NCBI RefSeq assembly: GCF_012070565.1 | Contig: NZ_JAAQRO010000040.1 | Coordinates: forward strand, 62,001 to 126,000 | DNA length: 64,000 bases | Direction: 5' to 3' | Source: Anaerosporobacter faecicola | Lineage (GTDB): Bacteria; Bacillota; Clostridia; Lachnospirales; Lachnospiraceae | In this document: piece after piece, positions 36,524 to 45,446 of the stretch | Layout: each line of letters starts with the position of its first letter | Numbering within the stretch: position 1 is the first letter of the stretch | Program-made: the position numbers and the translations under genes | The notes under the pieces: generated by a model | What the model saw: only the letters and a program-made list of their open reading frames with translations | Told to the model about the DNA's origin: nothing | Database searches by the model: none

Positions 36524-38038
36524 GTGAATAGGAAAGAACATAAAAGCATAATACCATTCGTGATCATGATTGAATGTTGGTTAACTTGGATATGCAGTAG
36601 TATTCCAACAGTTGCAGAAAAAATAATCTACTATCGTAATTATTTATTTGTAGTCGGTGTGATTGGTGCATGTATGCTTATCATTATTTTCAAAGACAAA
36701 TTAAAGAATCGGAGCAATGAAACATGGATCTTACTAATCATTGCAGCAGGAGTTTTGCTACGAGGACTTTATATCATCTCTGCACCTTATGATATCAGTA
36801 AGCATGATTTAGGTGGTTTTGCACTTAGTGAGGATCGGGAGATAGCAGGTGGACATTTGGGATATATGAGTTATCTCTATCAGTATAAACATCTGCCAGA
36901 TTTTGATCCGAGAACGTTTTGGACATTCTATAATCCACCTGGATTTCATCTTCTGGGAGCTATCTGGTATGGAATCAATCGTTTTATTGGGTTGTCTCAT
37001 GATACTTGTGTAGAAAACTTACAGATACTTACGTTGGCTTTCTCCAGTGGAATCGTGTACCTTGCGTATCGGATCATTACGGAATTCTTCCGAAAGAATA
37101 AAGTGACGGTATTGCTTGTTGCTTTCCTGTCCTTTTTTCCCTTCTTCACGATCATGGGGGCCATGTTGAATAATGACTGCTTGGCAATCTTTTGCAGTAT
37201 GCTGGCAATTCTCTACACCATTCGTTGGTATCGCAAACCGTCAGCGAAGAATATACTAGTGATTGCTGTCAGCATGGGATATGGTATGTTCACAAAACTG
37301 AGTGTAGGCTTGTTGGCATTTCCGATTGGTTTTGCATTTATTAGTCAGTTACTTATAAAGAAAAAAGAGTGGAAAACAATATTAGGACAATTTCTATTGT
37401 TTGGTGTAATTTGTGTTCCACTGGGGTTATTTAACCCAATTCGTAATGCTATCTTATATAAAGTTCCCATAGCATATGTTCCACAGGCGGGGGGAGAGCA
37501 GAACTTTGGTTATCAACCAATATGGAGCCGAATTGGAATACCAAATTTACACCAGATTAATTATTCTTTTATACAGTTTGATCCTGAAAAAGAAACCAAT
37601 ATGTGGGTACAGCTCATTCGTACCGGTTTATTCGATGAAATTCAGCCACCAGAATGTACGGACTTAATTCATCCGATAGCCCTTCTCCTGTTTTGGCTTG
37701 GACTACTTTTGGGTGTAATCACGATTATTATGGCCATACGATCTCTTATAGATTGTAAGAAAAGAGGAATCTTACCATTATTCTTCACGATTCTTTTTGG
37801 AACGTTGTTCATTAGTTATATAAGATTTTGTATAAATTATCCGGCAATCTGTACAATGAACTTCCGATATATTGTAACCATTATCCTTTTACCAAGTTTG
37901 GTGTGGACAGAGTATCTAAATAGAACAGGAAGAAAAGGATGGGGTGGAAAGGTATTAAATGCAATGATCATCTGCTTTATTGGGATGTCCATTGTGATAA
38001 ATGGAGTATTCATACTTTGGGGACCAAATGGTTATTAA
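36524..38038 (+). CDS. GT-C membrane glycosyltransferase (ArnT/PMT-like, GT39-type)
   Basis: A 504-residue protein with about eleven membrane helices. The first outside loop carries YDISKHDLGG, in the position of the catalytic Asp of GT39-type transferases, followed by FYNPPGFHLLGAIWY. Such enzymes use polyprenyl-phosphate sugars on the outer membrane face. The start is GTG 36524 with GGAGGA six bases upstream; the ATG two bases earlier is directly followed by a stop. The GtrA-family flippase candidate at 31069 may supply its lipid-linked donor. Confidence 0.7.
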   Translation: MNRKEHKSIIPFVIMIECWLTWICSSIPTVAEKIIYYRNYLFVVGVIGACMLIIIFKDKLKNRSNETWILLIIAAGVLLRGLYIISAPYDISKHDLGGFALSEDREIAGGHLGYMSYLYQYKHLPDFDPRTFWTFYNPPGFHLLGAIWYGINRFIGLSHDTCVENLQILTLAFSSGIVYLAYRIITEFFRKNKVTVLLVAFLSFFPFFTIMGAMLNNDCLAIFCSMLAILYTIRWYRKPSAKNILVIAVSMGYGMFTKLSVGLLAFPIGFAFISQLLIKKKEWKTILGQFLLFGVICVPLGLFNPIRNAILYKVPIAYVPQAGGEQNFGYQPIWSRIGIPNLHQINYSFIQFDPEKETNMWVQLIRTGLFDEIQPPECTDLIHPIALLLFWLGLLLGVITIIMAIRSLIDCKKRGILPLFFTILFGTLFISYIRFCINYPAICTMNFRYIVTIILLPSLVWTEYLNRTGRKGWGGKVLNAMIICFIGMSIVINGVFILWGPNGY

Positions 38039-38086
38039 TAGAATAACAGATACCATAACACATATTCAAAATAGAAAGGACTCTAT

Positions 38087-38989
38087 ATGAAGAAAGTTAT
38101 TATTTTATTATCTACGTATAATGGAGAAAAGTATCTGAGCAGTCAGTTAGACAGTATATTAGCGCAAGATTATCCCAATATTATGTTGTGTATACGGGAT
38201 GATGGTTCTTCTGATCATACCATTGAAATTTTAGATCAATATGTAAAACGATACCCGAATGTAAGTTATTATGCAGGTCATAATATCGGGGTAATAAAAA
38301 GTTTTTTTGATTTAATTAGGAATGCGCCAGAAGATGGAGACTATTATGCAATGGCAGATCAGGATGATGTTTGGTGTACGAATAAGATAACAGAAGCAGT
38401 AAAGAAAATGGAACAAGAAGAGAACCAAACGCTTCCTATGTTGTATTGCGCTGCTATGACGCTTGTAGATAGTAAACTACAATATGTGAAGACTCTTCAG
38501 AGAAAGAGAAGTAAATTGTGTCTGGAAAACGGGTTGGTAGAGAATCTTTGTACGGGGTGTACCAGTCTTATGAACCATAATCTTTGGGAGAAGATTATAT
38601 GCAATATCCCAACATTTACGGTTATGCATGATTACTGGACTTACTTGGTAGCACTTTCTGTTGGAAAGGTTATATACGATGAGAATTCTTATATTCTTTA
38701 TCGACAACATAGTAATAATACGTTGGGAACACCAAAGAATTACATAGAACATTTATGGCTGGGATTAAAGCATTATAAGCAAAATCGAAATCAATTAAAT
38801 ATGCAGGCGAAGTGTTTAAAACAGATGTATCGAAAGATGAATCTAGAGAGCAGAACGTTGGATATATTCCTTGCATCGAAAACATCGTGGAGGGCAAGAA
38901 AAGATATTATTATACATAACAGAGTGTATCGAGAAAACAGAATGGATAATCTCATATTAAAAGTATTAATTGGTTTAGGTGTTGTTTAA
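38087..38989 (+). CDS. Glycosyltransferase family 2 (rhamnosyltransferase-like)
   Basis: A 300-residue GT-A enzyme: VIILLSTYNGEKYLSSQLDSIL, IRDDGSSDHT, then YYAMADQDDVW, which holds the DxDD motif typical of dTDP-rhamnose-using transferases. A later MHDYWTYLVAL gives the acceptor-side acidic stretch. The short C-terminus is typical of the family. dTDP-L-rhamnose genes occur at 44.4-47.4 kb, which supports rhamnose as donor. It is the last glycosyltransferase of the + strand block and is followed by a terminator. Confidence 0.8.
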   Translation: MKKVIILLSTYNGEKYLSSQLDSILAQDYPNIMLCIRDDGSSDHTIEILDQYVKRYPNVSYYAGHNIGVIKSFFDLIRNAPEDGDYYAMADQDDVWCTNKITEAVKKMEQEENQTLPMLYCAAMTLVDSKLQYVKTLQRKRSKLCLENGLVENLCTGCTSLMNHNLWEKIICNIPTFTVMHDYWTYLVALSVGKVIYDENSYILYRQHSNNTLGTPKNYIEHLWLGLKHYKQNRNQLNMQAKCLKQMYRKMNLESRTLDIFLASKTSWRARKDIIIHNRVYRENRMDNLILKVLIGLGVV

Positions 38990-39135
38990 TAGTAACCGAT
39001 CCATATGGGTACGTAGATTTTCCCATGCTTCGTTTGGTTTTTTAGTGGTGTTTATAAATTCCTATGGGGTTCAATACTTACATCATTATATCGACTTAAG
39101 AAAATAAAAAAGTGATATTGTTCATAAAATTAGTA

Positions 39136-39163
39136 GGGCATCCAGTACGGATTGCCCTTTTTT
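39136..39163 (+). terminator. Factor-independent terminator
   Basis: GGGCATCC pairs with GGATTGCCC (one bulge) around AGTAC, followed by six T. It closes the glycosyltransferase block and is a near copy of the terminator at 26370-26397. Confidence 0.8.
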
Positions 39164-39200
39164 AATGTCATCTGTCAGGATTTGATGTCATCTGTCAGGA
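39161..39200 (+). repeat. 20-base tandem duplication
   Basis: Two adjacent 20-base units, TTTAATGTCATCTGTCAGGA and TTTGATGTCATCTGTCAGGA, differ at one base. The first begins within the T-run of the preceding terminator. No third copy is seen. Confidence 0.85.
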
Positions 39201-39307
39201 TTGCAACATTTTATGGATGACTTATGGTATTATTAACAGTAAATTACTTGGATCAGTGATGTATTAAAAGATTGGCTATGATTTGATGGAAGAAAAGGAG
39301 AAGAAAG

Positions 39308-39709
39308 ATGGGAATAAGTGAAACAGAAATCGAAGAATATTTGAAACAATTAAATGTAATACCTAAACAACAAGCCTCAGTTTGGGGATCTGTAATGCCA
39401 TCGCTACTTAATATGGCGCTTTTTGGCCCAACTGCAACTTTATTTGATTTACGATATCATATCTTACATAGTACAGACCGAGAAATCGTTATCATTGGCG
39501 TTGATAGTATTACAGGGAAGATGAGACCGGAACATACAATCATACCGATTCAGCAAATTAAGAACATAGAGTTGAAAAAAGGAGTCATTGCTAACAAACT
39601 TATAATAGAGAGTGAAATCGGAGTAATGAAATATCGTATTAACAAGACGATGGTAGGAAGTAAGTGGCATAAGGTAAATCTACATAATTTTCTTACTACT
39701 ATTCGTTAA
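39308..39709 (+). CDS. Hypothetical protein, possible bacterial PH-like domain
   Basis: A 133-residue protein. Residues ~45-125 have a strand-rich pattern (HILHSTDREIVIIGVD, TIIPIQQIKNIELKKGV, NKLIIESEIGVMKYRI) like bacterial PH-domain proteins, ending in a helix. A short hydrophobic patch sits near residues 28-43, but there is no clear membrane anchor. AAGGAG precedes the start and a terminator follows, so it is a single-gene unit. The function is unknown and a link to the glycan genes is not evident. Confidence 0.55.
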   Translation: MGISETEIEEYLKQLNVIPKQQASVWGSVMPSLLNMALFGPTATLFDLRYHILHSTDREIVIIGVDSITGKMRPEHTIIPIQQIKNIELKKGVIANKLIIESEIGVMKYRINKTMVGSKWHKVNLHNFLTTIR

Positions 39710-39770
39710 TTGAATTTCCAATGTACAAAATATGAGTTTAAAGATTAAAAAAAATTTGAAAGAACAGGAA

Positions 39771-39797
39771 AAACCTAGCGTATAAGCTAGGTTTTTT
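39771..39797 (+). terminator. Factor-independent terminator
   Basis: AAACCTAGC (39771-39779) and GCTAGGTTT (39786-39794) form a stem around GTATAA, followed by T residues. The A-rich left side could also let it work for the opposite strand gene. Confidence 0.85.
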
Positions 39798-39927
39798 GAG
39801 GTTAGTGTGCTCTTATATTATTTACATTGACTTTATCTAGTGGAATTGTATAATTTGCTTAGCGCATTCCTGTCTTTTTTTTCATTCCTTACAATCATTG
39901 GAGCTAAGGCTGTGGGTTTTGTTATTC

Positions 39928-40203
39928 TTAATATCTTGGTGGTCTTCCATTCCAACGAGGATTCATATTCCAAGGATCAGGATAAGGACCCCAAGGGTTA
40001 GCCCCAGGCCCAGGTACTGGACGTGGACCAGGACCATATTCAGATCCTTGGCGCCATTCAGGTCCTGGAGCATAGCCAGGTCCAAAGTGTGGACCTGGAC
40101 CAGGCCCCCATGGACCAGGTCCCCATTGTCCAGGACCCCAAGGACCCCAATGATTTCCTTTACAAGAAGAACAAGAAGTAGTTTTTACTTTGTTTTTAGC
40201 CAT
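39928..40203 (-). CDS. Small Gly-Pro-Trp-rich repetitive protein
   Basis: A 91-residue protein on the minus strand with a ribosome site (GGTGA, six bases before the ATG). The N-terminus is MAKNKVKTTSCSSCKGNHWG, with a CSSC pair; the rest is built from WGP, GPGP and PGPxP units with several aromatic residues. No signal peptide or membrane span. Composition is quite unlike that of its neighbours. Proteins of this kind occur as spore-coat or low-complexity surface components, but I cannot assign this one. The plus strand also carries an open frame here; its Arg/Thr/Pro-rich product looks like a shadow. Confidence 0.6.
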   Translation of the reverse strand: MAKNKVKTTSCSSCKGNHWGPWGPGQWGPGPWGPGPGPHFGPGYAPGPEWRQGSEYGPGPRPVPGPGANPWGPYPDPWNMNPRWNGRPPRY

Positions 40204-40333
40204 ATATTAATTCACCAATTTACCTGTCGTTATACTGTATAATATGTTTGAATCATGCGTATGGTGACTGATTTTGTGCTTTACTTTAACCAGAAGATGT
40301 GAGAGAATAAAAGGGCGAAAGGAGTCTGTTACT

Positions 40334-42220
40334 GTGCTAAAAACGTTACGTGAAAATAAATTATTATTAAGAAGAATATTCCTAATCATATTAGATGGTT
40401 TGATCATCAATGTATGTGCCTTCTTGGCAATCTTGATTCGGTTTGATTTTTCTTTTTCAAGTATTCCAACGCATTATCTAGATGCGCTCCTTACCTATGT
40501 TCCATGGAATACAGTAATCACGATCTTTATCTTTTTTTGCTGTAGATTGTATCATAGTTTATGGAAGTACGCGAGTATTGATGAAGTTACGAATATTCTG
40601 ATTGCTTGTATTATAGCGGCATTTGTACAATATATAGGTTTACATATCCTGCATTTACATGTACCAAGAAGTTATTATCCATTGAGTATGGTCTTTCTTA
40701 TGGGAGGAATGATCGGAACACGATTTGTATATCGTTTTATGCGTATTCTGTCAAACCGTTATCATGGTGCAAAGAAGAGTCGAATTATGATCATTGGTGC
40801 TGGAGAATCAGCAAACGTTATCATTCGTGAGATTGCAACAAGTGCATTCGTTGATGGAACAGTAATCTGTGCCATTGATGATAATCGTTCGAAAGTTGGA
40901 AGGTACATTCAAGGGGTTAAGATTGTTGGAACAAGAAAGAAGATTGTTGAGGCTGCGAAGAAGTATGACATCACAGATATCATCATTGCGATGCCAACAG
41001 CGCCAAGGAAAGAGATTCGTGCGCTTTTAGAAATCTGTAAGGAAACGAATTGCGTATTGAAGATTTTACCTGGGTTGTATCAATTGATCAATGAAGAAGT
41101 AAGTGTTAGCCGTTTGCGTACGGTTGAGATTGAAGACCTATTAGGAAGAGAACCTGTACACATCGATGCAAGAGAGGTTTCGGATTTCCTTCGAGGAAAG
41201 GTGGTTATGGTTACTGGTGGTGGTGGTTCTATCGGAAGTGAATTATGTAGACAGATTGCCTCCTTTCATCCAGCGAAACTAATCATTATTGACATCTATG
41301 AGAACAATGCATATTTTGTACAACAGGAATTAAAGAATAAATATCCACAATTAGATTTGGTTGTTTTGATTGCATCGGTTCGTAATACGAACCGAATGAA
41401 ACAAATCTTCGATACGTATCGTCCGGAATTTGTATATCATGCAGCAGCACATAAGCATGTCCCTCTTATGGAGGAAAGTCCGAATGAAGCGATTAAGAAT
41501 AATGTTGGTGGTACCTTAAAGATTGTGAAGGCTGCTGATCAGTTCGGAGTAAAACGTTTTATCTTCATCAGTACAGATAAAGCAGTAAACCCAACGAATA
41601 TTATGGGTGCTTCCAAGAGAATCTGCGAAATGATTATTCAAGCGTATAACCGAAGATCCAAGACAGAATTCGTTGCCGTGCGTTTTGGAAATGTATTAGG
41701 AAGCAATGGTAGCGTTATCCCATTATTCAAACAACAGATCATGAACGGTGGACCAGTTACGGTAACCCATCCAGATATTATTCGTTTCTTTATGACGATT
41801 CCAGAAGCAGTTTCTTTGGTATTACAAGCGGGAGTATATGCACGCGGTGGTGAGATCTTCGTATTAGATATGGGAGAACCGGTTAAGATTGACGAACTTG
41901 CCAGAAATCTGATTCGTTTGTCTGGTTTTATTCCAGACAAGGATATTCGTATTGTCTACACGGGATTACGTCCTGGAGAGAAACTATATGAAGAACTACT
42001 TATGAAGGAAGAAGGTTTGAAAGAAACTAGCAATAATCGAATCTTCGTAGGCGAACCAATTGCTCTAGATGATGAACAATTCCTAGAAGCGGTAGAGCAT
42101 TTAGATGGGATAGCTAAGCAGGAGTGTTTGGATATACGAGGAGAAGTGAAGAAGTTAGTACCAACGTATGAATACCAAGGGGCAGTAGATGAATTGAAGC
42201 GGAATAAGGTAGTGTCGTGA
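40334..42220 (+). CDS. CapD/FlaA1-type membrane UDP-sugar 4,6-dehydratase (polysaccharide biosynthesis protein)
   Basis: A 628-residue protein: four N-terminal membrane helices, a CoA-binding-like Rossmann domain (MIIGAGESANVIIREI), then the extended SDR domain with VTGGGGSIGSELC, FISTDKAVNPTNIMGASKR (Met in place of Tyr in the YxxxK pair, as in this family) and RFGNVLGSNGSV. Members convert UDP-GlcNAc to UDP-4-keto-6-deoxy-hexosamine. I chose the GTG at 40334 because AAAGGAG lies nine bases upstream; the frame extends 20 codons earlier to a TTG without a ribosome site. It ends the + strand glycan block with a bidirectional terminator. Confidence 0.85.
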   Translation: MLKTLRENKLLLRRIFLIILDGLIINVCAFLAILIRFDFSFSSIPTHYLDALLTYVPWNTVITIFIFFCCRLYHSLWKYASIDEVTNILIACIIAAFVQYIGLHILHLHVPRSYYPLSMVFLMGGMIGTRFVYRFMRILSNRYHGAKKSRIMIIGAGESANVIIREIATSAFVDGTVICAIDDNRSKVGRYIQGVKIVGTRKKIVEAAKKYDITDIIIAMPTAPRKEIRALLEICKETNCVLKILPGLYQLINEEVSVSRLRTVEIEDLLGREPVHIDAREVSDFLRGKVVMVTGGGGSIGSELCRQIASFHPAKLIIIDIYENNAYFVQQELKNKYPQLDLVVLIASVRNTNRMKQIFDTYRPEFVYHAAAHKHVPLMEESPNEAIKNNVGGTLKIVKAADQFGVKRFIFISTDKAVNPTNIMGASKRICEMIIQAYNRRSKTEFVAVRFGNVLGSNGSVIPLFKQQIMNGGPVTVTHPDIIRFFMTIPEAVSLVLQAGVYARGGEIFVLDMGEPVKIDELARNLIRLSGFIPDKDIRIVYTGLRPGEKLYEELLMKEEGLKETSNNRIFVGEPIALDDEQFLEAVEHLDGIAKQECLDIRGEVKKLVPTYEYQGAVDELKRNKVVS

Positions 42221-42410
42221 TACTGATCTGTTAATAGTTATAATGGTAAGACATGGACTTGGAAATATACATTAAGTTATCATTAGTATATGGAGGAATC
42301 ATCGTTTGATGGAAAAGAAAGTAAGGATATCTCGGCTGAATTCTACGATATAATAGAAAGAATAAAAAAGTAAGAATTATTATGTAAGGAAAAGAAAATT
42401 GAAAGAATCA

Positions 42411-42441
42411 AAAAACACGCTTGTCATCGAGCGTGTTTTTT
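42411..42441. terminator. Bidirectional terminator between convergent genes
   Basis: AAAAACACGCT (42411-42421) and AGCGTGTTTTT (42430-42440) form a perfect 11-bp stem with an 8-base loop. A-run and T-run on the two sides serve both the + strand dehydratase gene and the - strand galU. Confidence 0.9.
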
Positions 42442-42481
42442 GATTATAGAAGAAAAGACTGTCTTCTCTATACCAGTTTCA

Positions 42482-43369
42482 TTATAATTTTCCGGCCAAT
42501 TCTTTAATGTAGGCAGTAACTTGATCCTTTAATGAATCTCGTTCCAAAGCAAAATCAATGGTTGCTTTGATAAAGCCGAATTTATCGCCAACATCATAAC
42601 GAATTCCCTCAAAATCATATGCATAAACGGCTTGCAAATCAAGTAGTCGTTTGATGGCATCGGTTAATTGAATCTCTCCACCAGCACCAGGTTTTTGCGT
42701 CGATAAGAACGTAAAAATCTGAGGGGTAAGAATATAACGACCAAGAACAGCTAAATTACTTGGTGCATCTTTGATTGCTGGTTTTTCTACCATATCGGTA
42801 AGTTTTACACGTCGTCCAACCGGTTTGTGGCTCTTTGATGGAGCAACGATACCGTATTTGCTTACTTGATCCTGAGCAACGGTCTGAACACCAACAATGG
42901 AAGCACCAGTTTCCTGATAGGCTTCAATTAATTGTTCCAAGGCAGGTTTTCCGCCATGATTGACAACAACATCATCCCCTAGAAGAACGGCAAATGGTTC
43001 ATCTCCAATAAAGGATTTGGCACATAATACGGCATGTCCTAGACCACGAGGTTCTTTCTGTCTTACATAATAGATATTAGCTAAACTAGAGATATCATTC
43101 ATCATCTTTAATTCAGCAGTTTTTCCTGCTTTAGAGAGATGTTCCTCTAATTCATAAGAACGGTCAAAATGATTCTCCATACAATGCTTATAAGAATTGG
43201 TGATAACTAAGATTTCCTCAATTCCACTTTGTACAGCTTCTTCTACAATATACTGAATTGTAGGAGTATCGACAAGAGGTAACATTTCCTTTGGAACTGC
43301 TTTTGTTGCTGGTAGGAATCGTGTACCTAAACCAGCAGCGGGTATAACCGCTTTTTTAATTTTGGGCAT
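42482..43369 (-). CDS. galU: UTP-glucose-1-phosphate uridylyltransferase
   Basis: A 295-residue GalU: KAVIPAAGLGTRFLPATKAVPKEM, VLLGDDVV, MVEKPAIKDAPSN, LTDAIKRLL and the C-terminal YDVGDKFGFIKA are all present. It makes UDP-glucose, the precursor of UDP-galactose and UDP-galactofuranose used by the glf route. AAGGAG stands eight bases before the ATG. It is the last gene of the minus-strand nucleotide-sugar cluster, separated from rfbC by a 266-base gap holding a dispersed repeat, so it may also have its own promoter. Confidence 0.95.
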   Translation of the reverse strand: MPKIKKAVIPAAGLGTRFLPATKAVPKEMLPLVDTPTIQYIVEEAVQSGIEEILVITNSYKHCMENHFDRSYELEEHLSKAGKTAELKMMNDISSLANIYYVRQKEPRGLGHAVLCAKSFIGDEPFAVLLGDDVVVNHGGKPALEQLIEAYQETGASIVGVQTVAQDQVSKYGIVAPSKSHKPVGRRVKLTDMVEKPAIKDAPSNLAVLGRYILTPQIFTFLSTQKPGAGGEIQLTDAIKRLLDLQAVYAYDFEGIRYDVGDKFGFIKATIDFALERDSLKDQVTAYIKELAGKL

Positions 43370-43424
43370 CTCAATTTCTCCTTTTGTGTTTCATGAATAA
43401 TTACATTTAAAATATTCCGGGTCC

Positions 43425-43610
43425 AATGACCTTTTGACCCTTGCACATGAACAAATTGTTCCGTTGCATTGCAACTCCCACAATTCTAAACATTCGTAAT
43501 CCGCGCAAAAGCGCTACTTGCTCATGTTTTAGCGGGTCAAGACATCATATTTACTTATATGCAAGCATATAAGTGATATGATCTTTTGCCCCTTGCATCT
43601 TAGTATATTA
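43425..43610 (-). repeat. Dispersed hairpin repeat, copy 1
   Basis: Read on the minus strand it contains GCAAGGGGCAAAAGATCATA, then AAGTAAATATGATGTC, TTGACCCGCTAAAACATGAG and CAAGTAGCGC, followed by GAATTGTGGGAG and the palindrome GTTGCATTGCAAC, and it ends with a second GCAAGGGTCAAAAGGTCAT. The same blocks recur at 44281-44425 (-) and 54335-54420 (+). It fills the gap between rfbC and galU. Confidence 0.7.
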
Positions 43611-43635
43611 TAATATGCTTTTCCAGCATTTACAA

Positions 43636-44232
43636 CTAATCTTGTATTCCGGTCCAAGTTTGATCTTTATCACTTAGATTAAGAGGGGTTCCGTCGTCAA
43701 GTTGATATCCAGCTGCAGAGGAAGAACCTTGATAGGTTCCTGTTACATGAGGCCATGCTATATTAATGGAAGGATCATTCCAAGCAAGTCCACCTTCATC
43801 ACCAGGACGGTAGAAGTCAGTGCATTTGTAGCAGAATTCAGCGATTTCACTTAGTACAAGGAACCCATGAGCGAATCCTTCTGGAATGTAGAATTGCTTC
43901 TTGTTTTCTTCCGTAAGTTCGACACCAAACCATTTCCCATAGGTTTTGCTGCCTTTTCGAAGATCAACAGCCACATCAAACACAGATCCTTTAATAACCC
44001 TTACTAGTTTCCCTTGCGGATATTCTTTTTGAAAATGTAATCCACGAAGAACTCCTTTCGTAGAACAAGATTGGTTATCTTGTACGAAAGAGAGCGTTAA
44101 CCCTGCCTCCTCCATATCCTTCTGGTTGTAGGTTTCCATAAAGTAGCCTCGTTCGTCACCATGTACCGTAGGTTCAATGATACATAGACCTTCAATGCCA
44201 CCTGCATTTTTTTCAACTTTTATTTGTCCCAT
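43636..44232 (-). CDS. rfbC: dTDP-4-dehydrorhamnose 3,5-epimerase
   Basis: A 198-residue RmlC cupin: IIEPTVHGDERGYFMETYNQ, FVQDNQSCSTKGVLRGLHFQ, VFDVAVDLRKGSKTYG, FYIPEGFAHGFLVLS. His in LRGLHFQ and Tyr in CYKCTDFYRPGDE fit the catalytic positions. The start is taken at 44232 (MGQIKVEK) since AAAGG lies upstream; the frame extends 13 codons further without a ribosome site. It performs the third step of dTDP-L-rhamnose synthesis. Confidence 0.93.
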   Translation of the reverse strand: MGQIKVEKNAGGIEGLCIIEPTVHGDERGYFMETYNQKDMEEAGLTLSFVQDNQSCSTKGVLRGLHFQKEYPQGKLVRVIKGSVFDVAVDLRKGSKTYGKWFGVELTEENKKQFYIPEGFAHGFLVLSEIAEFCYKCTDFYRPGDEGGLAWNDPSINIAWPHVTGTYQGSSSAAGYQLDDGTPLNLSDKDQTWTGIQD

Positions 44233-44280
44233 AATATTGCCTTTCTTACATTTGGTTATAATCATAATCATTCATATTCA

Positions 44281-44425
44281 TAGTTGTTCCATTGCTTTGC
44301 ACGCTCACAATTCTATAGCATTGACAATACGTGCAATTGCGCAGATTTCTTTTTTATCGGGTCAACACGTCATATTCACTTTCTTTGGAGATCAACGTGA
44401 ATGAACTTATGGCCCTTGCATCATC
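44281..44425 (-). repeat. Dispersed hairpin repeat, copy 2
   Basis: On the minus strand it reads GATGCAAGGGCCATAAG, then AAAGTGAATATGACGTG, TTGACCCGATAAAA and near its end GAATTGTGAGCGTGCAAAGC and GGAACAA. These line up in order with copy 1 (43425-43610). It fills the gap between rfbD and rfbC. Confidence 0.65.
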
Positions 44426-45310
44426 TTATAAAATATCTTTTAAATACCTTTGTAATGCATCTTGCCAAGGCGGAAGAAGAGTGAAGCCTTCTTTTGTTAA
44501 CTTACTCTTATCTAAACGACTATTGAATGGTCGTAATGCAGTCGACTGTCCATACTCTTGTGTTGTAACAGGTAAAATCTGCAAATGTTCTGGGGAATAT
44601 TCGGTATGTCCAAGAGTGGCAGCTTGTCTGAAGATCTCTACGCTAAAATCATACCAGCTGATGTATCCACCTTCATTGGTTGCATGGTAATAGCCGTATC
44701 GGTCAGTTTCAATCATATCAACTAAAAGCCTAGCTAGGTCAAAGGTATACGTTGGAGTGCCAATTTGATCAGAAACGACTTTTAGCTGTTCATGGTTTTG
44801 TCCAATCTTAAGCATTGTTTTAATAAAATTATTCCCATTCTTACCGAACACCCAGGCAATGCGAACGATGAAATACTGTTCTAATTGTGAAGCAACGGCT
44901 TCCTCTCCAAGTAATTTGGTTTTTCCGTAGACATTAAGTGGAGAATAGTTTTTACAATCGGGATCCCATGGTGTGGCTCCTTGTCCATCAAATACATAAT
45001 CGGTAGATAAGAATAACATTTTACAATGAAGTTGTTGACACATCTGAGCTATTTTTTTCGTTCCCTCTACATTTACGGAATAAACCAGATCCTGATTAGC
45101 AGGATCTTCAGCCGCATCGACAGCAGTCCAAGCAGCACAATGGATGACAGCCTCAGGTTTATGGGCATTCATACATTGTTCAATCATCAAAGGGTCGGTA
45201 AGATTCATCTCTTCCACATCCACACCGATCGCTTCATGACCACGTTTCGTCAATTCGTTCATTACATCATAGCCTAGTTGCCCTTTGATGCCTGTTACTA
45301 GTACTTTCAT
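44426..45310 (-). CDS. rfbD: dTDP-4-dehydrorhamnose reductase
   Basis: A 294-residue RmlD: MKVLVTGIKGQLGYDVMNEL, WTAVDAAEDP, FLSTDYVFDGQG, PLNVYGKTKLLGE (YxxxK) and RIAWVFGKNGNNFIKTML. The fourth and last step of dTDP-L-rhamnose synthesis. Two ATGs lie four codons apart: the outer one (45322) has its AAAGGAG only one base away, the inner one (45310) thirteen bases away. The inner start fits the family's usual N-terminus, but the choice is not certain. Confidence 0.93.
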   Translation of the reverse strand: MKVLVTGIKGQLGYDVMNELTKRGHEAIGVDVEEMNLTDPLMIEQCMNAHKPEAVIHCAAWTAVDAAEDPANQDLVYSVNVEGTKKIAQMCQQLHCKMLFLSTDYVFDGQGATPWDPDCKNYSPLNVYGKTKLLGEEAVASQLEQYFIVRIAWVFGKNGNNFIKTMLKIGQNHEQLKVVSDQIGTPTYTFDLARLLVDMIETDRYGYYHATNEGGYISWYDFSVEIFRQAATLGHTEYSPEHLQILPVTTQEYGQSTALRPFNSRLDKSKLTKEGFTLLPPWQDALQRYLKDIL

Positions 45311-45446
45311 AGTGATTTGCATACTCCTTTCAAGTGATGATACGTTCTATTGTTATGAAGAAGTTATGGTATCTGTTTACAGATAGATGCAAAACTTCTA
45401 TATGGTTTTAATACATTGGTCCTGTATAGGTACATCTTCGCACATC

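Larger units (their letters stand above)
38990..39307 (+). other. Intergenic region: terminator and 20-base tandem duplication
   Basis: About 130 bases without recognised features come first, then a factor-independent terminator at 39136-39163 and a 20-base unit present twice in tandem at 39161-39200. An AT-rich stretch leads to the ribosome site of the next gene. I see no convincing promoter. Confidence 0.5.

Noticed and set aside
39161-39200. Direct repeat as a CRISPR seed
   Set aside because: Only two copies with no spacer between them and no cas genes in the window.
39898-40242. Plus-strand frame of 114 residues, Arg/Thr/Pro-rich
   Set aside because: It is the antisense of the Gly-Pro-Trp gene, has no ribosome site, and its composition comes from reading the repetitive codons in reverse.
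42290-42373. A 27-codon ORF between the dehydratase gene and the terminator
   Set aside because: No ribosome site upstream and no recognisable product; the size is within chance.
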